DNA from: Gemmatimonadota bacterium
GTDB taxonomy: Bacteria; Latescibacterota; UBA2968
Direction of reading: 5' to 3'
DNA: 51,787 nt
NCBI GenBank assembly: GCA_009838845.1
Contig: VXRD01000095.1
Coordinates: 19,207-70,993 of the forward strand
In this document: positions 15,734 through 23,696 of the stretch, one piece after another
How positions within the stretch are numbered: position 1 is the first letter of the stretch
Layout: each line of letters begins with the position of its first letter
The notes under the pieces: model-generated
Seen by the model: the letters and a program-made list of their open reading frames with translations, nothing else
What the model was told of the DNA's origin: nothing
Databases searched by the model: none
Translations under genes and position numbers: made by a program

Positions 15734-16750
15734 CTATTTGAAATAAGCTCCTAATTTAATATTCTGCTCGGGGTTGCTGGTGATTTTGGGATATTCTGCG
15801 ACGAGGTCTGCAAAAGCGACTATGGGCGTTACAATGGGTTCGCCCGTCAGTTTGCCTTCGGTGAGCAGTCGCCAGCAAGTGGCGTAAACGCGTTTTTCGT
15901 CCCATCGGGGATATTCGCGGTTGGGGTCGCTGCAGGACCGCGAAAATATGAGATTGGGGCGGTTGTAATGCGCTTCTGCGCCAAGATCCAGCCCGGGACC
16001 ATAAGGTGCTGGCGCAGCGCCAGCTACCACATTGCCGCCAAATGCCACGCCGCGTATGGCTGCTTGCAGGGCGTGTACATTGGCGCTGTAGTCAATTGCC
16101 ACATCCACGCCCCGGTTCCCGGTTGCTTTTTTGATTTCTACGCCTGCATCACAGGTTGTGGGATCGAGGATCAGGTCGGCACCGCAGATTTGAGCCACTT
16201 TTTGGCGGTTTTCCAATGGATCGACCGCGATGATTGGATATGCCCCGGATAATTTGGCGATTTGTACGACCATCAGGCCAATGGCTCCCATCCCAAATAC
16301 GGCCACAGCGTCTCCGACTCTCACCTGTCCATCTCTGATCGCACACATGGCAAAATCCGCCGGGTCCAAACAGACCGCGGATTTCCACGAAAATCCTTCT
16401 GGTACTTTCCAGCACCGTTCGGTCGAGATGACATGGACTTCTCTAAATGGTCCGTAGCTCAGCACTACGTCGCCTTCTGCGAACCTATCTACGCCCTCGC
16501 TGATTACAGTGCCTATAAACATATTGCCCGTCCGAGACGACCGCCCTTTGCCCGTGTTTGGGAATACCTGGAGTTCCGGATCATAAGGTCCGCGTTTCGC
16601 GCTGTCACCTTTTATCCCCGATAACTCGGTTCCGTGCTTGGCCGCAGCGTACAGGCTCTGCACTTTCATCTGTCCTGTTCCTACTTTTGGTACCTCGTAT
16701 TCCCGCAGTTCCATCTTTTCGGGTGATAGGGCACATACTTCCAGTGGCAT
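15734..16750 (-). CDS. Zinc-type alcohol dehydrogenase-like protein (MDR superfamily)
   Basis: A 338-residue medium-chain dehydrogenase/reductase. The NAD(P) site is VFGMGAIGLMVVQIAKLSGA near residue 160, followed by a typical IIAVDPLENRQ acidic end. The usual N-terminal catalytic zinc Cys is replaced (YAAAKHGTELSG), and the structural-zinc loop with four Cys is absent. It therefore belongs to the group of MDR proteins without structural zinc, similar to the bacteriochlorophyllide dehydrogenase-type branch. It is the last gene of the six-gene operon running from 23139; GH29 is 17 bp upstream. A role in oxidising a sugar or polyol from the same substrate is plausible but inferred. GGAGG before the ATG supports the start. 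Confidence 0.8.
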   Translation of the reverse strand: MPLEVCALSPEKMELREYEVPKVGTGQMKVQSLYAAAKHGTELSGIKGDSAKRGPYDPELQVFPNTGKGRSSRTGNMFIGTVISEGVDRFAEGDVVLSYGPFREVHVISTERCWKVPEGFSWKSAVCLDPADFAMCAIRDGQVRVGDAVAVFGMGAIGLMVVQIAKLSGAYPIIAVDPLENRQKVAQICGADLILDPTTCDAGVEIKKATGNRGVDVAIDYSANVHALQAAIRGVAFGGNVVAGAAPAPYGPGLDLGAEAHYNRPNLIFSRSCSDPNREYPRWDEKRVYATCWRLLTEGKLTGEPIVTPIVAFADLVAEYPKITSNPEQNIKLGAYFK

Positions 16751-16767
16751 GGTATCCTCCTATTCGT

Positions 16768-18489
16768 TTATTGGCGCGTCAGAGAAATGGCTGAGACGGA
16801 TAGTCCGGCACGGGATTCTTTGTTGATGGATTCGGCGCGGACTTCGATAGTGTAAAGGCCGGGGTTGTCGAGTTGGACCTGGCCGATAATGGTTGCGGCT
16901 TCGGGGAAATACTGCGCTTTGGGGCTGTCGCTCCAGACGTCGGGTGTGATGGTTTTTCGGAATGTACTGCCCGCAATATCAACGCGTACTTCATGGCCAC
17001 CTGTCCATTCGCGGACGCGGCGGAGCGTGCTGGTGTGAACGCGTATTTCAAAGGTGCCGGGTTTGAAGACTTTGAAGTCGCAATCGATCCAGTTGGATGT
17101 GTCAAACCAGTCTTGAATTACACCAGTTTCGCCAATGCGGATCTGCGTTCCCGTCTCGGACGTGTGCAAGTTTGCCATGCTGGCGATCATGGTGATAGAG
17201 CCATCGGTTTGCTGGAGAGCGGTTTGATCGACATCGGGTGCGCCATCGAGTTCGAGGGCGATGACTGAGACATTTGGGTCGGGGCATTCGGGCAGGCGCA
17301 ATGTTAGAATATCGCAATCGCTGTCGCGGGTTTGAGAGACGTCAATGTGCGCGCTTTTATCGGCGAGCAAGGTCGCGTTTGTAACGCGGTTGCGCAGGCC
17401 CAGGAGGGTGAAATGCTCACCGGGCCATGTGGTAAAGAGCAAGTAGAGACGGTTGCCTTTTTGCGTGATGCCGCCCCAGGGAAATTCATAGGGGTATGGC
17501 GTGGCTTTGGTTCCGTAGATCGCTTCGCCGTTGGTTTTCATCCATTCGCCAATGGCGCGAAGGCGATTGACACTGGGCTGGGGCACACTGCCGTCGGCGC
17601 GCGGCCCGATGTTGAGCAGGTAGTTGACGCCTTTGCTGGTGAGTTCAACGAGAAGATGGAGCAGTGTTTTTACGCTTTTCCAGTTGTGGTCATCGGTTTT
17701 ATAGCCCCAGATATCGTTGAGGGTGGCGGGTGTCTCCCAGTAGCCTTCGAGGCGACCGGTGGGGATCTGGTTGTCGCCCAGGCTGCCATAGTCCCCTACG
17801 CCATTGCCCACGCGACCACTGACGAGGCAGTCGGGTTGCAAACCGTGGACGAGACGGGAGAGCGATTGGCTCTGTTCCAGGGAAATGGAGACGGGAGTGT
17901 CGAACCATATCAGGCCGATAGGCCCATATTGCGTGAGCAACTCGCGCACCTGGGGTTTGGCTTTGTTTTCGAGATAATAGGCGAAGTCTTTGGTCGCGGG
18001 ATCAAAATCCCAGTTGTTTCCAGAGGCGTTGGGGTCGTGCCAGTCCTGATCTTGAGAATAGTAGAAGCAGAGGCGAATGCCGTATTTTTGGCAGGCTTTG
18101 GATAGGTCTGCCATAATATCTTTGCCATAAGGCGTGGCATCGACGATGTCGTAGTCGCTGCACTGGGAGTCATACATGGCAAAGCCGTCGTGGTGTTTTG
18201 CCGTGATAACGAGGTATTTCATACCTGCATCCCGCGCGAGTTTGGCAACCGCATCGGCGTCGAATTTTACCGGATTGAATTGTGAGGCGAGTTGTTCGTA
18301 TTCCGCGGCGGGAATTTCAGCGCGGCGCATAATCCATTCTCCGATGCCCTCTATGGCTTTGCCTTTCCATTTGCCCGCGGGAATCGCATACACGCCCCAG
18401 TGAATGAACATGCCAAACCGCGCTTCTTCCCACCATGCAATGCGCTCGCGGTCACGTCTGGTCTGTCGCGTTTTTGCTGCGGTATTCAT
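16768..18489 (-). CDS. Alpha-L-fucosidase (glycoside hydrolase family 29)
   Basis: A 573-residue GH29 enzyme that would release alpha-L-fucose with retention of configuration. The N-terminal catalytic barrel opens with WWEEARFGMFIHWGVYAIPAG, a family signature, and continues with YLVITAKHHDGFAMYDS. The nucleophile Asp is in IGLIWFDTPVS near residue 195. The acid/base region is less conserved, as usual in GH29. The remaining ~150 residues form a beta-sandwich domain (TFEIRVHTSTLRRVREWTGG). No signal peptide is visible, so it may be cytoplasmic or exported another way. It lies between a dehydrogenase and a serine hydrolase in an operon with a sulfatase, which suggests sulfated fucose glycans as substrate. 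Confidence 0.93.
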   Translation of the reverse strand: MNTAAKTRQTRRDRERIAWWEEARFGMFIHWGVYAIPAGKWKGKAIEGIGEWIMRRAEIPAAEYEQLASQFNPVKFDADAVAKLARDAGMKYLVITAKHHDGFAMYDSQCSDYDIVDATPYGKDIMADLSKACQKYGIRLCFYYSQDQDWHDPNASGNNWDFDPATKDFAYYLENKAKPQVRELLTQYGPIGLIWFDTPVSISLEQSQSLSRLVHGLQPDCLVSGRVGNGVGDYGSLGDNQIPTGRLEGYWETPATLNDIWGYKTDDHNWKSVKTLLHLLVELTSKGVNYLLNIGPRADGSVPQPSVNRLRAIGEWMKTNGEAIYGTKATPYPYEFPWGGITQKGNRLYLLFTTWPGEHFTLLGLRNRVTNATLLADKSAHIDVSQTRDSDCDILTLRLPECPDPNVSVIALELDGAPDVDQTALQQTDGSITMIASMANLHTSETGTQIRIGETGVIQDWFDTSNWIDCDFKVFKPGTFEIRVHTSTLRRVREWTGGHEVRVDIAGSTFRKTITPDVWSDSPKAQYFPEAATIIGQVQLDNPGLYTIEVRAESINKESRAGLSVSAISLTRQ

Positions 18490-18516
18490 AATGTCTCCTT
18501 AGTGTATGGGTGGAAA

Positions 18517-19620
18517 CTATTCTTCCACTGCTGCTGCGACTGCATTGGAAACCCGTCGCAGGAGGCTTCCGTCGGCGACCATCTGGTTGGTGAGCACTAC
18601 GCAACTGAGTTGACGCTCGGCGTCTGCCCACGCTACTGTGCCGGTCGCTCCGGTATGTCCGAAGGTTCGCCGCGATACCAGGTCGCCCCAAAAGCCCCAC
18701 ACCCGCGCTCCGGATACGCCCCAACCGATTCCCCAGGGCGCATTGAGTGCACCGTTTTGATCTTGTGTCATTGTTGCGACTGCGGCGCAGCTGAAGATGC
18801 GCTGATCGCCATAAGTGCCGCCGTTGAGCATGGTTTGCAATAGGATCGCCAGATCGCGTCCGGTGCTGTGCATGCCGCCCCACGGCGCTCCAAAGTCGCG
18901 CCAGTAAGGGGAGTTCCAACCCCAGCTTTGTTGTTCTTCGTCCTCTTCGGCGTCCGTTCCGCACCATACCAGGTCTTCAAGTGTCCAATTACCCATGCCC
19001 AATGCGCTTTGCGCCATTCCCAGCGGTGCAAAGATCTCCTCGCGCTCGAAGTCGCGCAATCGCTGTCCACTGACTCGTTCGACAATTTCGGCTGCGAGCA
19101 AGATGCCCATGCTCTGGTAGCAAAAATCGGTTTCCGGTTTGTAGAGCAAGGGCGTCTGGAGTGCTAGTTCTACGAAGCCAGCTACGGGTGTGTGCGCCTG
19201 TCGCAAGCTGGTGTTTTCGGGTAGCATGTCGGGCATGCCGGATATGTGCGAGAGCAAATGGCGCACTTTGACGGTGGGGCGGTCGCCGCCGGTGTATTCG
19301 GGTAGATAATCAATGGCCGGGTCGTTGAGTGAGATCAGCCCCCGATCTACGAGGATCATCAGCGCGCAGGCTGTAACGGGTTTGGTGATTGAGGCGAGGA
19401 GAAATATCGAGTCCGCATCGACTGGCTGGCGTGTGCGAGGGTGCTGTTGCCCGCATCCCCGGGCGAAGACTTCCTTGCCGTGCCGTGTAACCGTCAGCGA
19501 GGCCGCGCCAATTTGTCCGGCTTCTGTGGCGGCTGTGAGCAGGTTAAAAGCTCGTTCGAGTTGGTCGGCAGACATGTCGGCGTCCTGGGGGGTAGCTACT
19601 ACGAGTGTGTTATTTGCCAT
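18517..19620 (-). CDS. Serine hydrolase of the beta-lactamase (class C / S12) family
   Basis: A 367-residue serine beta-lactamase-like protein. The SxxK motif is LLASITKPVT with Ser77 and Lys80, the second motif is YQSMGILL (Tyr-x-Ser), and the third is FGHTGATG in place of KTG. The HTG variant is common in esterases and D-amino-acid-type enzymes of this family, so esterase, deacylase or transferase activity is more likely than antibiotic hydrolysis. No signal peptide is seen. It sits between the enolase-superfamily gene (12 bp) and GH29 (27 bp), so removal of acyl groups from a glycan or its fragments is a plausible role. Confidence 0.85.
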   Translation of the reverse strand: MANNTLVVATPQDADMSADQLERAFNLLTAATEAGQIGAASLTVTRHGKEVFARGCGQQHPRTRQPVDADSIFLLASITKPVTACALMILVDRGLISLNDPAIDYLPEYTGGDRPTVKVRHLLSHISGMPDMLPENTSLRQAHTPVAGFVELALQTPLLYKPETDFCYQSMGILLAAEIVERVSGQRLRDFEREEIFAPLGMAQSALGMGNWTLEDLVWCGTDAEEDEEQQSWGWNSPYWRDFGAPWGGMHSTGRDLAILLQTMLNGGTYGDQRIFSCAAVATMTQDQNGALNAPWGIGWGVSGARVWGFWGDLVSRRTFGHTGATGTVAWADAERQLSCVVLTNQMVADGSLLRRVSNAVAAAVEE

Positions 19621-19632
19621 AGTTATCCCTTT

Positions 19633-20763
19633 TTATACAGAAATGCAAAACCCGCCTTCTTCGCGTGTTCCCCGTGCAATTGTTTCCGGTGCGAGGTCAA
19701 ATCCCGTTCCCGGCGTATCTGGCACGATGAGGTGACCGTCTCGAAATTTCCAACCGTCGAGTACTATGCCCTGCGTATTTGCTGGCGCTGCTTCTAATAG
19801 ACAAAAATTTGGAATCGAAGCGGCAAAATGTGCGTGTGCATATCGCTCGATAATACTGCCCCAGCAATGCGGGGCACATTGCGCATCCCAGGGGGCAATC
19901 ATATCCGCTGTCGCTTTCCACCAGGTCAATCCTCTGGCGCGAAAATCGTGTTGCACAATGTCAATCCAGCCGCGTTCTACCATGTCAAAAAAATTCGACG
20001 GTGGTTTTGACTCGCCATCTGCGACATAAGTGTCATAACCAGAGGCCTGGATAAATGCCTTGAATGGTTCGGTGAAACCCCGTTCCTCGTGAAAGGCTTC
20101 TTCAAACCAGTAGATCCTTGCGGATTCACACCGTTTGAGAATTTCCTGGGCAATATTTAGCGTTGTGCCATTGTTGGCATCAACGAGAATTTTGGCGTCT
20201 GGTCCCGCTGCCTCTCGAATTGTTTGAATGACGATTACATCCCGTTCCAGTCCTTCCATAATCGGCATCCATTTTGCTCCGCGCCCAATTTTTATTTTAA
20301 AATTTTTGAACCCGTGTTCCTGGCCGGTTTTTACTTCTTCCTGGAAAATTGCCACTGCTTCGTCATCTGTCGCTTCCAGATCGTCGATATAGACCGATCC
20401 GTCGTAGAGTTCCACTTGCCGAGAACCGCGCGCGCCCAGCAGTTTGTACAATGGCATATCCGAGAGTTTTGCCACCAGATCCCACAGTAGTAAGTCGATA
20501 CTTTCTCCCGCTTTCAGACAGCCGTTGGGCAATGCGAAGAGTTCATTCAATTGTTTTCCCAAGAATTGTTCGGCCTGTTTGCGGTTTATGCGCGACCAGC
20601 CAACGCCAACGGCTCCGCTATCTGTATGGATGCGAACGACGTGATCCGTAACTATATTGCCTCCTGGTCCGCCTTTGGAATTTACGCCCACAAAGCGGGG
20701 ACGCCGACTTTTTAACATTACTTTTTCAATGCGTACAATGCGTTCGGAAAGTAGATCTGCCAT
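19633..20763 (-). CDS. Enolase-superfamily enzyme (mandelate racemase/muconate lactonizing type)
   Basis: A 376-residue member of the enolase superfamily, which abstracts the alpha proton of a carboxylate such as a sugar acid. The KxK catalytic motif is FKNFKIKIGRG, and the metal ligands are in ILVDANNGTTLN (Asp), YWFEEAFHEERG (Glu) and YVADGESKPPSN (Glu). A C-terminal HCWGSIIERYAHAH supplies the remaining base region. The ATG at 20763 with GGAGGT seven bases upstream is preferred to a TTG two codons earlier. It follows the sulfatase stop by 2 bp. In this operon, sugar-acid dehydration (such as L-fuconate or another aldonate) is possible, but the exact substrate cannot be set. Confidence 0.85.
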   Translation of the reverse strand: MADLLSERIVRIEKVMLKSRRPRFVGVNSKGGPGGNIVTDHVVRIHTDSGAVGVGWSRINRKQAEQFLGKQLNELFALPNGCLKAGESIDLLLWDLVAKLSDMPLYKLLGARGSRQVELYDGSVYIDDLEATDDEAVAIFQEEVKTGQEHGFKNFKIKIGRGAKWMPIMEGLERDVIVIQTIREAAGPDAKILVDANNGTTLNIAQEILKRCESARIYWFEEAFHEERGFTEPFKAFIQASGYDTYVADGESKPPSNFFDMVERGWIDIVQHDFRARGLTWWKATADMIAPWDAQCAPHCWGSIIERYAHAHFAASIPNFCLLEAAPANTQGIVLDGWKFRDGHLIVPDTPGTGFDLAPETIARGTREEGGFCISV

Positions 20764-20765
20764 TG

Positions 20766-22229
20766 TCAAGACCTCCGTTTGTTGTCGCGTTCAAAAACGA
20801 CATCATCGCCAAACCGCTTCCGCCCCTTTGCAGCAGGTCCAACAATGTCTAACTGTCCTCTGCCCATCACGGCTTCGCGCGAGCCATCCCGCTCGGGATC
20901 GGCATAGCGCACAAACCACGTATCCAGATCGGCTTGTAGCGATTCCCGAATGGGCTGGTGTTTTTGTTCTGCGATCAGATTTTGTCGTTCATCCGGGTCG
21001 TTTACCAGATCGTAGAGTTCATGAGGTCCATAGGGATAGCGATGGACGTACTTCCATTCCGCAGTGCGGATCATTCGCGTGGGACCGTATTCGTCATATA
21101 CAACCACCTTGTCGTTGCTATCTAAAGCACGTCCTTCCAGCAATGCGGAAAAGCTGCGTCCGGGAAGGGAATCGGAGTCGGGATTTTCTACGTTGAGATA
21201 GTCCAGTAAGGTCGGCATGATGTCGTAATGGCTGTGCAGTGAGGAAATAACTTTGCCTTCGGGAACGCGACCTGGATGCGAAAAGAGCATGGGGACTTTC
21301 ACCGAGGTGTCGAACATGTTTGGCGGGAATGTTCCATTGCCTTTGCCGTAAATTCCGTGATGTCCCATGTTCATTCCATTGTCGCTTGTAAATGCGATGA
21401 GTGTATTTTCTCGCAGTCCATTGGCTTCCAGCCAATCCAGCAACCTGCCCACGTTGGCGTCCATTGCGGTCATGGCGGCAAAATATCCGCTAAGCGTTTC
21501 ACTGCGTTCTTCTTTTGTAAATCCCAAAGAACCCGATGACCCCGTCTTTGACAACTGCTGGGGGTGCATGGGCTCATCGGGGGTTGATTCAAAAGGACAG
21601 TTTTGGTAATAATCTTCGAATAATTCTGGCGGATGGTGTTCGCGCCCCCAGGGCGCGTGAGGCGCTGTGTAGTGGACATTTAAGCAGAATGGTTGATCTG
21701 CGTCCTTTTGGGTTTCCAAAAATTCCAATGCATTATCTGTAATCAGATCGCTCACGTAATCCGATGTTTGATACGCTTTGCCGTCGCGAATCATCGGGGG
21801 ATTGTAATACGGTCCCGCGCCACTTGCGTGAACATCCCAAAACGCAAAACTTTTCTGCGGTTTTTCCGAATAGCCCAGATGCCATTTGCCACTTAAACCA
21901 CACGTGTAACCCCGTTCAGATAAGATATCTGTATATGCTGTTTGTCCCGATAGATATTCGATAGCCCGATCATCTGCGCCGTAAATATTTGAATTGCCTG
22001 CCCGCAAAAAATCCTGTACGCCGTGTTGCGATGGAATGCGGCCCGTTAAAATGGAAGCCCGAGCCGGCGAGCAGACTGGCGACGCGCAAAAGAAATTCTC
22101 AAAGCGCAATCCCGTTGTGGCCAATAGATCCAGATTTAGCGTGCGAATTTCCGAATTGCCCGCACATCCCATCGCCCAATATCCCTGGTCGTCTGTTAAG
22201 ATAAAAAGCAAGTTGATTTGTTCAGACAT
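20766..22229 (-). CDS. Type I sulfatase
   Basis: A 487-residue sulfatase with the formylglycine signature CSPARASILTGR (Cys53). The N-terminal metal site is LLFILTDDQGYWAMGCAG; a further site is FTSDNGMNMGHHGIYGKGNG. The C-terminal half has GPHELYDLVNDPDERQNL. It is similar over the whole length to the sulfatase at 30820 (both have GRIPSQHGV and TSDNGM/F..HHG.WGKGNGT-like segments), so the two are paralogues. No signal peptide is visible. It is the second gene of the fucosidase operon. The stop is 2 bp before the next start, consistent with coupled expression. Confidence 0.92.
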   Translation of the reverse strand: MSEQINLLFILTDDQGYWAMGCAGNSEIRTLNLDLLATTGLRFENFFCASPVCSPARASILTGRIPSQHGVQDFLRAGNSNIYGADDRAIEYLSGQTAYTDILSERGYTCGLSGKWHLGYSEKPQKSFAFWDVHASGAGPYYNPPMIRDGKAYQTSDYVSDLITDNALEFLETQKDADQPFCLNVHYTAPHAPWGREHHPPELFEDYYQNCPFESTPDEPMHPQQLSKTGSSGSLGFTKEERSETLSGYFAAMTAMDANVGRLLDWLEANGLRENTLIAFTSDNGMNMGHHGIYGKGNGTFPPNMFDTSVKVPMLFSHPGRVPEGKVISSLHSHYDIMPTLLDYLNVENPDSDSLPGRSFSALLEGRALDSNDKVVVYDEYGPTRMIRTAEWKYVHRYPYGPHELYDLVNDPDERQNLIAEQKHQPIRESLQADLDTWFVRYADPERDGSREAVMGRGQLDIVGPAAKGRKRFGDDVVFERDNKRRS

Positions 22230-22254
22230 GGTATTTATTCCGTTTGTGAAAGGC

Positions 22255-23139
22255 CTATTCTCTCCCGAGTATTTTTAACAGGCGGTCCGGCCGGCGAGTG
22301 ATGATGCCATCTACCCCTTTTTCAATCAGCATTCGCATTTTCGATTCGTCATCCACAGTCCATATTTGCACCTGTATATTGTTTTTGCGTGCCCCTGATA
22401 AAAGGCGTGGATGGCTACCATTTATCGGTCCCATTTTTAGTGGGAACTGCAATACTTCGACATTGGGCTGGTAAACCGCGCTCAGGTGCAGCCAGCACAG
22501 GGCGTAAAAAATCATTCCTTCCGTCATGCCCGGCGATGTTGCTACTTCGGGAAACTGCTTGCGAAAACGCTTCAATGTTCCGGTGTCAAAACACGCGACC
22601 AGCACGCGGTGCTGCATCCCATGGCGGCGAATCAGGTTGCCAAATGCCTCGACAATATCCGGCTCTTTCTGTTTGATTTCAATGGTCATTCGCATGTGCG
22701 GAAAAGACGCGAAGACTTCATCCAGCGTTGGAGCTACTATTCCTTTTCCGCGAAAGGGAAAAGTCGCGCCCTTGTCAGCCGTCCATTTGTATCCCGCATC
22801 TAACTGTTTCAATTCTGCAAGTGTTAGATCATTTACACGCGCGTTGCCATTGGTCGTGCGCGTTACGGTCTCATCGTGAAAGACCACGATATGGTCGTCT
22901 TTTGTACTGCGGATATCCATTTCCAGCATATCTACGCCGAGATCTACGGCATGTTGAAAAGCATACAGTGTATTTTCGGGCCACAACCGCCAGCCTCCCC
23001 GGTGTGCGATCACTTCAACACCCGCGTTTTTTTTGATAAAAGGATGATCGGGCATCGGTTTCCTCCAGATGGATAGCGCAACAGACAACGCAATGAATAA
23101 CAATATGGAGATGAGCAAAATTTTAGCGATTCGTTTCAC
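22255..23139 (-). CDS. Glycerophosphodiester phosphodiesterase (GDPD)
   Basis: A 294-residue GDPD-family protein with a TIM-barrel fold, which hydrolyses glycerophosphodiesters to glycerol-3-phosphate and an alcohol. The catalytic signature VIAHRGGWRLWPENT and the second His in VVFHDETVTRTTNG are present, with MLEMDIRSTKDDHI as the metal-binding segment. An N-terminal membrane segment (ILLISILLFIALSVALSIW) is followed by the catalytic domain, so it is anchored in the membrane facing the periplasm. The start is a GTG with no clear Shine-Dalgarno. It is probably first in the operon that ends at 15734; sulfatase follows after 25 bp. Confidence 0.88.
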   Translation of the reverse strand: MKRIAKILLISILLFIALSVALSIWRKPMPDHPFIKKNAGVEVIAHRGGWRLWPENTLYAFQHAVDLGVDMLEMDIRSTKDDHIVVFHDETVTRTTNGNARVNDLTLAELKQLDAGYKWTADKGATFPFRGKGIVAPTLDEVFASFPHMRMTIEIKQKEPDIVEAFGNLIRRHGMQHRVLVACFDTGTLKRFRKQFPEVATSPGMTEGMIFYALCWLHLSAVYQPNVEVLQFPLKMGPINGSHPRLLSGARKNNIQVQIWTVDDESKMRMLIEKGVDGIITRRPDRLLKILGRE

Positions 23140-23273
23140 GATCGGGTCAACCGTATCAAGTTGTCTGTGTATTCTGGTAAATGCGAGAGAAGATTTTTGG
23201 GAGTTTCGCGCTTGATTTCTCGAAGGTGTGTTGTTAATTTGATCAGTTGAAAATCTAATTTATCGGAAAGTTT

Positions 23274-23696
23274 ATGTCTCGCACATTTATCAAATTTGCC
23301 CTCACGGGGTTATCGGGGGTATTCGTCAATCTCGGTTCGTTTCAATTCTTGCTCAATCTCGGTGTGCATAAGTTGCTCGCATCGCCAGTTGCAATTGAGC
23401 TGTCGATTATCTCAAATTTTCTGCTCAATAACTACTGGACCTTCCGCGATCGCGCACTGGCGGGGAGAAAGCGCGTTCGGGGTTTGAAGTACAATCTCGT
23501 TTCACTGGTGACTCTCGTGCTGAGTTATGGCACATTTGTCTTGCTTTCCTTCCTTTTTCCAGCGGTGCAATCGGTCATTTTGCAGGGGTGCGCGATTGCC
23601 CCGGCCACATTGTTTAACTATTTTATCAATTCCCTCTGGACGTTTCGCGAGGTGACAGACGAACGCCCGGAAGAACAGGAGGACGGTACGCCATGA
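23274..23696 (+). CDS. GtrA-family membrane protein
   Basis: A 140-residue GtrA-like protein with four predicted membrane helices. Family signatures are FIKFALTGLSGVFVNLG at the N terminus, FLLNNYWTFRDRA in the middle, and FNYFINSLWTFRE near the end. GtrA members move or help move polyprenyl-linked sugars across the membrane. The ATG overlaps the start of the next gene through ATGA at 23693-23696, so the two are tightly coupled. No dedicated GtrB-like polyprenol glycosyltransferase is next to it in this window. Confidence 0.85.
   Translation: MSRTFIKFALTGLSGVFVNLGSFQFLLNLGVHKLLASPVAIELSIISNFLLNNYWTFRDRALAGRKRVRGLKYNLVSLVTLVLSYGTFVLLSFLFPAVQSVILQGCAIAPATLFNYFINSLWTFREVTDERPEEQEDGTP

Noticed and set aside
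18517-19620. Antibiotic-resistance beta-lactamase
   Set aside because: The third motif is HTG rather than KTG, there is no signal peptide, and the operon context is sugar catabolism.
19633-20763. Assignment as L-fuconate dehydratase
   Set aside because: Operon context with GH29 makes it attractive, but the active-site pattern is not specific enough to name the substrate.
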